49,911 nt of DNA from Acanthamoeba castellanii str. Neff. Its lineage: Eukaryota > Discosea > Longamoebia > Acanthamoebidae. The DNA lies in assembly GCF_000313135.1 (NCBI RefSeq), contig NW_004457380.1:848389-898299 (forward strand). The letters run 5' to 3'. The notes under the pieces are model-generated. The model was not told the origin of the DNA. It made no database searches and worked only from the letters and a program-made list of their open reading frames with translations. Below, piece by piece: positions 1-11,288 of the stretch. Numbering within the stretch: position 1 is the first letter of the stretch; each line of letters opens with the position of its first letter. The position numbers were made by a program, and so were the translations under genes.

Positions 1-332
1 ACTGGTGCCGGCGTCTTGTTGACGGGGGTCTTGCCAACGTTGCGCGAGCGGAACACGGAGGGGGCCTTGATGTTGTACCACTCCTTACGGGCGAAGGGAT
101 CGGTGCTGCAAGAGCATGACCAGATGAGACATGCGAACAAAATGCGAGGGCCGGGATGCAAGAATGCGCGGAGTGGCGGCGTACATCTTCTTCTTCTGGC
201 CCTTCTTGCCACCCTTGGAAAGCTTCTTGTTCTTGCTGGAGAGGGGGAAAGCAGCAACGATCAGCGACCATCTTGAGCGAAACCACGAGATTTTATCAGT
301 CGATTAGGCGGCAACACGTACCCGACGGCCAT
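1..332 (-). CDS. RPS3A: 40S ribosomal protein eS1 (S3a), 5' part only
   Basis: Structural protein of the small ribosomal subunit, placed near the mRNA exit by family knowledge. Three exons are visible on the minus strand: 322-332, 185-235 and 1-105, with introns GTACGTG...CTCCAG and GTACGCC...TTGCAG. They encode [20 protein letters not shown], then an [11 protein letters not shown] segment, then a stretch ending near KTPVNKT, which is the conserved eS1 N-terminus. The ATG is at 332-330 and the first exon carries only 11 coding bases. A tiny first exon is common in ribosomal protein genes. The gene runs off the left edge, so about four fifths of the usual 250-260 residues are missing. It is divergent from the gene starting at 956. 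Confidence 0.93.
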
Positions 333-955
333 GGTGCACACCCGTGTAGAGGACGATAGGAGAGGAAGAAAGAAAGAGAAAGAACAAACCTAGCAAAAAA
401 CCACTTTTCATCGGCCCGCCACTATGCCAGGCATTCAAATTGCAAGCCTCTCCTTTGAATTTTGACTGGTTGAAAATTTCATGGTGATTTTCTTCTCTTT
501 GTTTCATTTCCAGCAAAATTCATGTTTCATCTTTGTTAATGTTGTGGCTCCCTAGCCGATTTGGTGCGCCCAGTGCTTCCCCTTTTCTCTTCCCCTCTAC
601 TTGTACTCCGCCTCGCCGATTTGGTGGCTATGCGCCGTGCTTCCCTTTGCATCTTTGTGTACCATTAAAATGTTTTGCACATGAATGAATGGATGAAACA
701 AACAATCAACAGTTGCCGTAGCTCGATCAACGTAGGTTCGTAAGAAGACCATCTTGTCCGCAGATCTTGGCGCTGTCGCCATGCCACCACTTGTGTTGCC
801 TTCTTCTGAGTGGTTGTCCCGCAACTCTCTGTCGGGGAGGCAATTTGGCGGTTGCCTTTCCTGAGCCGTCCAGAAAGCCTTCACTCCTAAGTTCTTGCTG
901 TTCTTCACCTCGCCTCTCGCCCACCACACAGCGCCACACAAGAGAGCAGAGCAAG
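333..955. other. Divergent intergenic region, eS1 / CH-filamin gene
   Basis: This stretch separates two divergently transcribed genes and must hold both promoters and 5' UTRs. It has a purine-rich run (GGAAGAAAGAAAGAGAAAG) near 362-384 and an A/T-richer part around 430-545. I see no convincing TATA box and no RNA gene. The short open frames in both directions lack splice-compatible continuations or recognisable protein sequence. Confidence 0.6.
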
Positions 956-2811
956 ATGAGCTGGCAGGACATTCAGTTGCACACCTTCACCGCTTGGATC
1001 AATGACTACCTCAAGGGTTCGTTCTCTTTTCTTGACCCGCCATCGGGCCACTGTTGTGTTTCGCGTGTGGCGTCCATCTCGGCTCTACTTGGTTGCGCAT
1101 CGTTCGTAGGGCCAGGCATTAATTAGAACCGTTCGAATCTCGTTCTGCCCACAGACAGGGGTATGCACATCAATGATCTCAAGACCGATCTGAAGGATGG
1201 CGTGGCTCTCCTCAACCTGCTCGAGATCATCAGCGGCAAGCCCATCGGCAAGAGGTGGAACAAGAACCCTCGCGTCCCCAACCAGAAGTACGAGAACAAC
1301 CAGATCGCCATCGAGTTCGTGCAGGCCGAAGGCCTCAAGCTCGTCAATATCGGTAATTCGCCCTCTCCTCCTTGGATCGATCGCTCTACCGATTGCACTC
1401 CTTGGCCCCGCTACTTGCCACTCATTTTTTTAATTATTATTATTATTATTAGATTTTTTGCTGTTCGTTGGCGCTGCTTACTAAGAACAACCCAACAACA
1501 GGCGGAGTGGACATCACGGACGGCAACCTCAGGATCACCCTTGGCCTCATTTGGACCCTCATTCTGAGGTACCAGGTCAACCGCGGCGGCTCGGGCGACG
1601 AAAACGCCAAGAGCGAGCTCCTCAAGTGGGTGCAGTCCAAGATTCCCGAGTACAACGTCACCGGCTTCAAGAAGGGTACGCGCACCGAACCCATCGTCTT
1701 CTTCTTGTAGCCCCACGACCTAACACCAAGGCATCTCCCCAACGCTCAGACTGGAACGATGGCAAGGCTCTCTGCGCTCTTACCAGTGCGTCTCTCTCCC
1801 TTGCTGTGCGTGTATGCATGCGACTTGGTAAGTTTGATGAGCTGACCGCTCGTGTGCGTGTGTGTCCACAGACGCTGTTGCGCCCGGCTCTTTCCCCCAC
1901 CACGCCGCGCTCGATTCGAGCAAGGCCATCGACAACTGCGACCAGGGTATCAACACCGCCAACGACGTGCTGGGCATTCCCAAGCTGCTCACGCCCGAGG
2001 CCCTGTCCAACCCGCGCATCGACGAGCAGTCGGTGATCACCTACATCTCCTACTTCCGCAACGCCGATCTCGAGGGCAAGAACAGAGCCGACGAGCTCTC
2101 CAGGCAGGCCGCCAAGTGCCGCGCCTACGGTCCCGGTCTTGTGGAGGCCGTGGCCGGCGAGCCCGCCGACTTCGTGGTCGACACCCCCACCCAGGACGGT
2201 AAGCTGGAGATCAAGGTCGAGGGACCCGCTGGCGCCAGCAACGTCCCCGTCCAGGTCAACAAGAAGCAGGGTCCCGGCGGCGCAGCCACCTACGACGTCT
2301 CCTACAACCCCACCACCCCTGGTCTCTACAAGGTGCACGTCACCTACAACGGCATCCACATTCCCGGCAGCGTCTTCACCGTCCGTATCCTCGAGGCCAT
2401 CTCGTACGCCTCTCCCGCCAGCTACCTAGTGTTTGTTGCGCTGTTGTGTGCAGTGGTAGTCCCCTGTTTCTGTTCTGCGCTGACCACCTTCGCTGCAGGC
2501 TTGGTGGTGAGGGCAAGATCCGCGTGTTCTACTCGACCACCTCGTCCACCGAGAAGGGCAGGAGGGACGTCTTCGACCTCCAGCGCCTCCTCGAGGCCAA
2601 GAAGGTCCACCTGAGGCCCGACTTCGAGCCCTGGATCGCCGTCGACATCATGGAGAAGGACGACAGGGACGCCGTCTTCAAGAAGGCCGGCACCAGGAAC
2701 CTCCCCATCGTCTTCATCGACGACAAGTACGTCGGCGACTTTGACACCGTGGCCACGCTCGAGGAGAACGGCAAGCTCAACTCCCTCCTCAAGTTCAACG
2801 AGCGCGCCTAA
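956..2811 (+). CDS. Calponin-homology / filamin repeat / SH3BGR-type glutaredoxin-like fusion protein
   Basis: Six exons: 956-1016, 1155-1352, 1502-1675, 1750-1785, 1872-2403, 2499-2811; 437 residues. Residues 1 to about 235 form a tandem calponin-homology actin-binding region. CH1 starts with WQDIQLHTFTAWINDYL and contains LLEIISGKPIGKRW and GLIWTLILRYQ. CH2 includes LLKWVQSKIPEY, DWNDGKALCALTNAVAPG and YISYFRNAD. Next comes one filamin-type immunoglobulin repeat (YGPGLVEAVAGEPADFVVD to GIHIPGSVFTVRIL). The last 100 residues (KIRVFYSTTSSTEKGRRDVF ... LPIVFIDDKYVGDFDTVATL) look like an SH3BGR/glutaredoxin-like thioredoxin fold without a CxxC pair. Expected role: cortical actin binding with a small redox-fold tail. 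The start ATG follows GCAAG and opens the CH domain directly. Filamins normally carry many Ig repeats and end in a dimerising repeat, so one repeat plus this tail is unusual. Confidence 0.88.
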
Positions 2812-3363
2812 GCAAATAGGCGTGATGCCTCTGTATCTGTGCACCCCGCCAGCACCCACAAATGTAAACATGTTTGTTATTCTAACACCAAAGCCCGCCG
2901 TCGTCTTTGGCCTGCTTGTGTTGTGACACCACACACGCGTGTTGTCGCCACCGCACACGCACATTGTCCGGAAAAATACATCGCGGCCCATTTTACGTAA
3001 TTTGGCGGCCAAGCCTTTTTTTCTCTTTTGCGAGCACTTGGAGGATCTCGGTTCTGTGTGTGCTTAGCTCGTTCGCCTCTTCTTCTGCTCTTGTTCTCTG
3101 TTTAGTTTTTATTTGAATCGGCGGCCGCACACACGTTTTCGCACGACATCCATCCATCCATCCATCCATTCGCCCTTCATCTCATTCTTGGACGAACCGG
3201 CTCGAGCTTCTTCTCGAACAGATCTGATTTCCTCGCCTTCTTCTCTGCCTGGTGCCCCACCCTCCTCTTCCTCTCTTGTGCCGAGGAGAATAGGCCTATT
3301 CCCTTCGATCAATCGAGCAGACAGCCATCGAGACCATCAACAACGCCTTCCTTCGACCAGAGA
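2812..3363. other. Intergenic region with (CATC)n tract
   Basis: This is the 3' flank of the CH-filamin gene and the 5' flank of the SAP-domain gene. A short (CATC)n/(ATCC)n microsatellite lies near 3150-3170. I see no gene, no canonical AATAAA and no clear TATA element. Confidence 0.55.
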
Positions 3364-5372
3364 ATGGAGGCTTCCCTTGATGGTACCGCAACCATGCCCT
3401 TTCCTCTTTGCACCAGTTGTGCATGTCTCCCCACATTGGCACTCAGATCGTTGATCAAAATTCGCCTCTTTTGAAGATGCTCGCCAACAATCTAAAATAT
3501 GCATTCTGAATGGCACACTCACCCTTGTGTTCACTCAGATTGGTTGCAGCCCTTTGAAGATTCGATGGTGATGAACCACGACAGCTGGCTAATCACCGAC
3601 CAAGAGGAAGAGGGGGCGACCACGCGCGGAAAGAACGGAGGAGGCATGGGTGCCGCGTTCCTTCTCAACGCCTTCGGCGCCGACATCAAGTTCGAGGACA
3701 AATTCGACGTCGAGGATGAGGAGATTGCCACCGGCAACCAGGGCGACCTGGAGCGGTTCTTCAAGCACGGCAGCACCGGCCTCGACACCCTTCTCACCAA
3801 CGGTACCTCGCCCACTGCAACTTCCACCCTCAACTGGCAGTCCTCTACGCTACCGCACGTGCTTTGCATTCCGATCGGCCATTGCGTGGGCCGAGTTCGC
3901 CTTGCTCAACGCGTGCGACGGTTCTCTTCTTGTTCCACAACACAGCGGCTGTGGTGAAGGACGAGCAGGAGGAGTTGCCGGACGTCAACGCGTTCTCGTT
4001 TCGCTGGGACGACGACGAAGAGCTCAAGCTCAATGGAGGCAGCGACACCGAGGATCACCCGCCTTCGTTGCTCTTGGACTCGGAGGACCAGCTGCTGCTC
4101 AACTCGGGGCTCCTGTCCTTTGACGATATCACCCTCCACTCCACGTCCTCCTCGCTCAGCTCCATGTCGCCGTCTTCGTCGCTCTCCACCTTTTCGACTG
4201 TCTCGCTGTCCTCGCCTTCGCCTTCGCCGACGTTGCCCGACGCCAAGGCCTCCTCCAACCCCTCGTCTCCAACCCCGTCGTCGTCGCCTCTCCCCTCATC
4301 GCCGCCTTCTTCCATCGCTCCTGCCCCCGCTCCCGCTTCCGCTCCAGCCACGCTCCAGCAGCAACCGACGGTGAGCTCCGTTCCCAGGGGTGGGGCCATG
4401 CCGCCCTACGCCGGCAGCTTCCACCCGGGCGCCTCACCGAGCGCAACACTCTGCGCACCACCGCCTCCGTCCACCACCGCGTTGGCGGCGGTGCAGAGTG
4501 CTCCCATGTCGACATCCTCGTCTTCGTCCCGCGTCAGAAGGCCGCGCGTCAGCAGCAGCAAAGTGACGCCAGCAGCCAAGAAGGCCGCCTCCAGTTCCAC
4601 GCCTCCGCGGGTACCTCTCCGGCCTCCACGGGGAGCGGAGGGAGCGGCCACGACTAACCCATGCGGTTCGTTTTTCCCTTTCAGCCGCGACGGAGGAGGG
4701 CGGCCAGCACGACCGTTGCGCGGGACAAGCAGGACCGTATGGCGCAGGAGATGGCCGGTGACGACTTGGCGAAGGCAATCCTCTCGGGTCCCCTCACCCT
4801 CGAGAAGCTGGCGTCGCTCTCGACCCTCAAGGTTTCTGGTACGAGGCCACGCCCACCAACGCCCACCCCACGATGCGCTCTTACCAACTCGAATCGACGC
4901 TCGCGTTTCTTCTTCTTCTTCTCGTGCGCGTTCTGCAGTCCTGCAAAAGCAGCTCAAGCTGGTGAACGCGTCGACCAAGGGCGCCAAGGCGCAGCTCATC
5001 CAACGACTGGTCCGCTACATGTACCTCTTCAGCCAGCAGCACCGCCACCAGGTCCACACGTCGTCGTGCTCGTCGGCGTGCGGGCTGCCGCACAACCAAC
5101 CGACGACGATCACGGCCACCACGGCCAGCCGATGTAGCGGCCCCTTTGTCGATCCCACCCTCATCAACGCCGACAGCGTAAGAGCGAAGGCGGCCGTGGA
5201 GCGAGGCAGGAGCATCAGCGTCGGCGACGGCTCGCCCATTCCTCTCTCGTCGTCGGCGCCCTCGCTGTCCGTCGCCTCCTACCTCTCCACCCACCTCTTC
5301 CCGACGCCGCTGCAGATCACCCTCACGGGACGAATCGTGGAGGAGGAGGAAGAGGAGGAGTTCTCCGACTGA
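3364..5372 (+). CDS. SAP-domain protein with long Ser/Pro-rich region
   Basis: Five exons: 3364-3382, 3539-3802, 3946-4610, 4685-4838, 4939-5372; 511 residues. The start is inferred. ATG at 3364 opens a 19-base exon (MEASLD) whose GTACCG donor joins in frame to the exon beginning IDWLQPFEDSM-like sequence at 3539. Starting at an internal ATG in exon 2 (3564) is the alternative. Residues about 30-120 are acidic (DIKFEDKFDVEDEEI, FSFRWDDDEE). Residues about 130-330 are low-complexity Ser/Pro/Ala with basic patches. Near residue 340-400, spanning two exons, LKVSVLQKQLKLVNASTKGA plus AQLIQRLVRYM matches the SAP helix-loop-helix DNA-binding motif. The C-terminus ends in a run of eight glutamates. 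A nuclear DNA-binding or chromatin role is inferred from SAP and acidic composition only. Confidence 0.72.
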
Positions 5373-5798
5373 AGCGATCAACCGCCAACCGACCGACCGA
5401 CTTCTTGTGTACAAGTGGAGAGATCCGGCGACCGAGAAGCTCGAAGTTGACGGAGGCGCGATGGTGATGACGATGGACGACGACGTGTGCGGCTCGAGCT
5501 CCCGCGTGACGCGATTGCGCGAGTGGAGGAAGACGACACTCAAGCATAAGTAGGAAACAAAAAGAGAGAGACGACGACGACACGGGTGGAGCGAGGAGCC
5601 CCCTATATATTATAGGCTCCAGCCACCCTCCGCGCTGTCGTCGCCTCACAAGCACAGCCGCCGAACGGCGGTGGTGGTTGACAGCTGTCGCCCACCACCA
5701 GAGGTCAGCCCTCGTCACATAAAACGCTTGCGTTGCTTTCTCGTGCACGATTGCTGCTCCGCCGTAACAAAGAAGAAAGCTGTCTGTGGCCAACAAAG
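5373..5798. other. Intergenic region with TATA-like element
   Basis: Region between the SAP-domain stop and the sterol reductase start. The notable element is a TATA-like core at 5604-5614 flanked by GGAGCC/GGCTCC arms. The rest shows no gene. Confidence 0.6.
5604..5614 (+). promoter_or_regulatory. TATA-like element in a short inverted repeat
   Basis: TATATATTATA sits between GGAGCC (5595-5600) and GGCTCC (5615-5620). It is about 185 bases upstream of the sterol reductase ATG at 5799, a plausible spacing for a TATA box with a normal 5' UTR. Function is inferred from sequence alone. Confidence 0.4.
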
Positions 5799-7389
5799 AT
5801 GCAAGAAGGAAGTGTACCGCACGCACTCGTGTATGTCGGTTCGCTCATAGCGGCGTGTGCCGCTCTACACGTGGTACCGATCCCCCCCCCCCGGTTGCTT
5901 GCAAGACAAGAGAGAGAGAGAGAGCGAGAGCACCCGGCCACCGCAGCTCTCTCACCCGCGGTGGTGGGGGCGCTGCGCAGGTGGTGCCAGCGACGGTGGT
6001 GACTGGCTACGCGTGCGATAGGCAGGGCAAGGTGCTCGTGTACCGCCTCAACGGTCTGCGAGTCCTCTTCGTCGTAGTGCTGGCCTTCGTGGGCCTGGTG
6101 CGCCCCACTACTTGGTAGTTGCTCTTCATGACTCTTCCTGACACCTCTGTCCAGTCGTACGCCAATGTTATCGACGGGGAGTACCTGGCCAACAACATAT
6201 GGCCCTGCTTCCACGCCGGCAACATCTACGGCCTCTTGTGCTCCTTCATCTTCTACATCAAAGGTAAAGCTCATCTTTAACTGCTACTTGCCGCCACCCC
6301 AGCCCAGGCACAGCGCTCACGTACCACTACTTCTTCTCCTACTACGTCAGGGAAGCGTTTGCCGCCCGACCAGCGAGACGTGGGGCGTAGGGCCATCACC
6401 GTAGACCAAGTCAAGCACAAGAAGGAAGAAGAAGAAGACAAAGCTACAAAGAAGTCGAGCGGCACCAAGGCACCATCCACGCCGTCGCCGTCTTCCAGTG
6501 GTGGGGTCGGCTCGTTCCTGATGGACTTCTACGCCGGGCTGGAGTTCAACCCGCGCCTGGGGCTGTTCGACCACAAGATGTTCCTCTACCTCGTGGGCGC
6601 CGTGGTGCTCGAGTGCGTCCTGGTCTCGGCCGCCATCACGCAGTACCACGCCCTCGGGGGTCGTCTGTCGCTCGGGCTCACCACCTACCTCCTCCTCTTC
6701 TCCTTCTTCGTCGCCGAGTACATGTATCACGAGGTGCTCCCTCCCACCCCTCCATCGCCATGTGCGTCGTGTGTGTGTGTTGTGTGTGTGTGTCGTCGTT
6801 GTGTGCGGCGCTAACCCGTGCGTTGATCGGACAGCACGTGCACTTGTACACGTACGATCTGTTCGCAGAGCGGGTGGGGTTCAAGCTCATCTGGGGCTGC
6901 CTGTGCTTCTACCCCTTCTTCTACGGCATCGGCGTGTGGCCCCTCCTCGCGCGCGGCCCCGACCAACAAGACACCACCGCCCCGCACGCCGCCCTCGCCG
7001 CCCTCTGCTTCTTCGGCGGCTGGGCGCTCTCGCGCGGGGCCAACAACCAAAAGTACGCTTTCAAGACCGGGCCGCCCAACGCGCCGTTCCTGGGCATCGC
7101 GCCCCGCGTGGTCCCCGGCTCGCGCATCCTGTGCTCGGGCTGGTGGGGCCTGGCCCGCCACATCAACTACCTGGGCGAGATCCTGATGGCCATCGGGCTG
7201 GCCCTCCCCGGCGGCGGCGCGGGCGCGGGGTGGTCGGCCCTGCTGCCCTGGCTCTACCCGCTCTACTACGTCGCGCTGCTGTTCCCGCGCGAGCGGGAGG
7301 ACAGCCGGGTGTGCGAGCTCAAGTACGGGCAGGCCTGGCGGGACTACTGCCGCGCCGTGCCCTACCGCATCATCCCCTACCTCTACTAG
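5799..7389 (+). CDS. Delta(14)-sterol reductase (ERG24 / lamin-B-receptor-type family)
   Basis: NADPH-dependent reduction of the C14-C15 double bond in sterol synthesis, in the ER membrane (family knowledge). Five exons: 5799-5873, 5981-6097, 6155-6263, 6351-6733, 6835-7389; 412 residues, close to the usual 420-430. Visible signatures are VYRLNGLRVLF near the N-terminus, FYAGLEFNPRLGLFD in the middle, GWWGLARHINYLGEILMAIG, and the C-terminal KYGQAWRDYCRAVPYRIIPY pattern. The last two match the C14-reductase branch better than DHCR7 or ERG4. Several hydrophobic membrane segments are evident. A charged Lys/Glu/Ser/Pro-rich loop follows KGKRLPPDQRD. The ATG at 5799 gives a 25-residue first exon ending in a predicted membrane helix. 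The gene is convergent with the next minus-strand gene, about 100 bases away. Confidence 0.87.
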
Positions 7390-7490
7390 TAGCCGGCCGA
7401 CACAAGCTCTTCATCTCAATCGTTTTCCACCACTTCATCATGTGAGTGAGTGAGTGAGTGTTGATGGCGCTTCTTCTTCTTCTTCTTCTC

Positions 7491-8117
7491 TTATTCACTC
7501 GATTCGGTGGCTGTGGCTGTTGCGCATTCAGCTGTACTACGCTCGGCCACGGCTCCGTGGGCTGGGCTGACGGTCGCCCGTGGTGGGTGCGCAGTCGTTG
7601 CGAGCTCGGTGAGAAAGTGCTGGAAGACGCGCTTGCCCTTGAGCAGGTTCTCGAGGCGCATGCGCTCGTTGGGCAGATGGGCGGCGTCGGAGGCCTGGCC
7701 GAGGGGCAGGTGCACGGCCGAGGCGCCCAGCTTGTCCTCCAGGAAGCGCGTGATGGGGATCGTGCCGCCCTCGCGGATGTAACTCGGCCTGACGCCCCAC
7801 ACCTTCTCAACCGCGCGCTCCGCCGCCTTGTAGTGCTCGCCTGCGCAACACACACGCGACACACACACATGCGACACACACCGACACGACACGCACAACA
7901 CGCACGACACACACCGACGAAGCCCGTCGTGGTCGGTCGCGCGAAAATCAGAGCAGGTGCGGGGAGGGACGAAGGAAACGCACTGAACGGATTGCCCAGC
8001 CACCAGTCGCCGATGTGGTCTTTGGACACTGTCAACGTGTTGCCTGTTCATGTTCATGTCCACGTTCACGCGTTCGTGAGTGTGTGAAGATGTGAATGTG
8101 CGTGCGTGTGCGCCCAT

Positions 8118-8155
<38 letters not shown>

Positions 8156-11100
8156 TGTGTCTGTGTGTGTGTGTGGTGTGTGTGAACGTCAGAATGTTGC
8201 TGAGGTACCTGACTGGAGGGCGTCGAATTTTTCGTGGAGGAAGGACGCAAACATGTGGTAGATCTCCTCCGGCCGCTGGTTCGGCACGATCCTCACGCTC
8301 AGCTTCGCCGTCACTGCACCAAAAGCAATTCAGCAAAACATTCATTCATTCATTCATTCTTTTTGTGCGCGAAGCCTCTCATAAGTACCTTTGTGTGGAA
8401 TGACCGTCGTGCCTGCGTCCTTGCCTGTGTGTCGTGTTGTCGTGTGTGTTGTGTGTGTCGTGTGTGTCGTGTATGTCGTGTATGTCGTGAGTGTTGTATG
8501 TGTCGTGAGTGTCGTGTGCGGTATGGACAACAAACCGAGGACGGAGCCCGAGATGCTGTGGATGGTGAGGCTCGGCTGCCGCCACCGACGCATGAGCAGA
8601 TCCTTGGGCGACGAGCTGAGCAGGGCCTCGTTCTTCTCCACGCCGTACTTGTCGGTGAAGAACGTGAGCGAGCTGAACTGGGTCTCGAAGCCCTCGTACA
8701 GCTTCTCCTCCTCGGCCGTGACCGGCTGCACGGCGTCGTAGAAGCGGGGCGGCAGGATGGTGCCCGATCGGTCCATCAGCTGCCCCAGAACCGTCACCAG
8801 ATCCACCATCGGCTCGTGCATCAGCCCTGCAACAACCGCCGACACAGGTTGAGTCGTGCGTGTCGCGTGTGCCTAGCCGTGCGTGTCGTGTCGTGTCGTG
8901 TCGTGTCGTGTGGGGTACCTCCATCGATGCCGGAGTGGAGGTCCTTCTTGGCTCCGTTGATCTGGAGCGACAACTGAACGACGCCGCGCAGTCCGTAGGT
9001 GAGGCCTGCAGGGTTGGCACACCACAAGTTGTGCGATGGTGAGTCACACCAACCGAGAGCTTTGGTCGCTTTGTCGCGCGCGCGTACAGGGTCGTCGGTT
9101 GCCCACCCAGAGGCCGTTGCTCACCAACAGCACGTCCGTCCCTTTGAACCAGCTCAGATTATTCTCCTGAGGTCGCACGACGTACGGCGCACCGCGGTGA
9201 GTGCTACGACGAAGCCACACGACACACACGACACACAACGACACACAGTTCGGTTCGTACGATGGCGGGAATGAATCCCTGCGAGTCGTTCTCCTCCTCG
9301 CCCTCGATCGCCATCACTATGTTCACCGGCAGCCGCGGCGTTGCGCTCTCCTGCGAACCGCCCCTCCATCGAGTGAGCGAGCGTCATCGCCGCGCGCGCG
9401 GGGAAGTAGGGGTGAGGGGCGTACGGCCGCCGCGTTGGCCAGGAGTTGCTTCACCGCAAACACAAACGCGATGATCGGCCCCTTGTCGTCCGTCACGCCT
9501 CGCCCATACCTACACCACACGACACGCACGGCACACGACACGACACGCACGGCGCACAACACACATGACATGACACGACACGCACGACAGGGTCACCGCA
9601 CGCTCGCCGCACATGCGTGGCATTCTTTGGGGGGGGGGTACAGGTAGCCGTCGCGGCCGTCCATGGCGAAGGGGTCGCTGTCCCAGCCCTCCTCGGCGGC
9701 GGCGGGCACGACGTCGTAGTGGCCGTAGTAGGCCAGCGTGGGCTTGGTCGGGTCGTTCCCCAGCCGGCCCAGCACCAGCGGGTTGGTCCCCTCCGCGCCC
9801 TGCACCAGCTTGCACTCGAATCCCGCCTCCTGTCGCCGCACACACACGCACACACGCACATACGACACGCACAGCACGCACGGCACACGACACGCACACG
9901 CGTCACGACCGCACACGCACACGCAGCACACACGTAAGTGGGGCCGCGAGGTGGGTGGGATGAGGGGGGGGGACGGAGACCCGGAGGAGGCGACGGAGGA
10001 AGCGGGCGCCGGACCAGCACTGCTCCTTCATGGCGGGGTCGACGCTGATGGTCCGGAGCTTGATGAAGGCCCGCAGCGCCTCGAGCATGGCCTCGTCCAG
10101 GTCTGCGCGCCCGTGCGATCGTCACCACCACCACACGCACGGCACGACACGGCAGTGTTGAGGGGAGGGAGGATACCGGGGCCGTCGGGCAGTGGGATGG
10201 AGCCGCCGGAGGCGAGCAAAGTGGACTTCTTCTGGATGTGCTGCTCGCAGTTCCAGACCTGAGGCGCGGCGTGAGCCAAAGATGCCCGACACGGGCAGCG
10301 CCGTGTGCGTGTGCGTGTGCGGTCGTGCGTGTCGTGTCGTGTGCGTGCCGTGCGGTACCTTGATGGCGTTGTCGCACGCGGTGAAGATCGTGCGGCCGCT
10401 GATGAGGATGGTGGTCACCGCGCTGCCGTGGTCGATCGTCTGCTTGCACGCAAACTGGGCCTTGTCCCAGATCTATGGACCCACCCGATCACGGTCGGGG
10501 CGCCCACGTCAGCGCATTCCCGCGGCGGCGGCGGCGGCGGCGGCTGGCCGGAGGTACCTTGACGGTGCTGTCGGCCGACCCGGTGATGAGGTGCTCCGCC
10601 GAGACCGCCACGGCCGTGACCTCGGCGCCGTGCATCAGCGAACGCGTTTGATAAAACGTCTCCATGTCCCACACCTTGTGTTGGCCCCCGCATTAGCGTG
10701 TGCGGTGTGTGCGGCGGTGCGTGTGTGGTGTGTGCGGTGGTGCGTGTGCGGTGTGTGCGAGTGATGCGGTCGATGAGTGAATGCGGTACCTTGAGGAGCT
10801 TGTCTTGGGAGCCGCTGTAGATGAACGATCTGTCGGCAGCCACGGACAGCACGCTCCCCGTGTGGCCCGTGAGCGTGGCCACGCACTTGAGCGTGTCCGG
10901 CTCCCAAACCTGCGCACAGCAATCACAGAGTCGCTTGTTACCACACACACACGACACGCACGACACACGACACACGCACGACACGCACACGCGACATACC
11001 TTGACAGTGCCATCGCCAGAGCCGGAGATGAGTGCGCGGGGTGGTGGTGAGGGTGTAGACGTAGCCGCGGTGGTCGTTGGTGGTGGCCAGGACGCCCTCC

Positions 11101-11251
11101 CCCCAGGTCGACAGCTGCGCCAGCGTCACAGTCACCGGCTGCGCCGGCGGCGCCTCATTGACCAACCGCTCCAGCAGCCGCTCCACGTCGATGCTCTGCC
11201 GGCGCACGACACGGCACAACACACACGACACGACACGACACGACACGACAC

Positions 11252-11288
<37 letters not shown>

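Noticed and set aside
1407..1455. TTATTA-rich tract as a possible promoter or origin
   Set aside because: It is intronic sequence between CH-domain exons 2 and 3.
4055..5543. Several overlapping frames opposite the SAP-domain gene
   Set aside because: Mirror frames of Ser/Pro-rich coding sequence. The forward exon chain with its SAP motif explains the region.
5881..5980. C-run and (GA)n stretch as a possible frameshift in the sterol reductase
   Set aside because: It lies in the first intron (GTACCG...GCGCAG). Exons on both sides are in phase.
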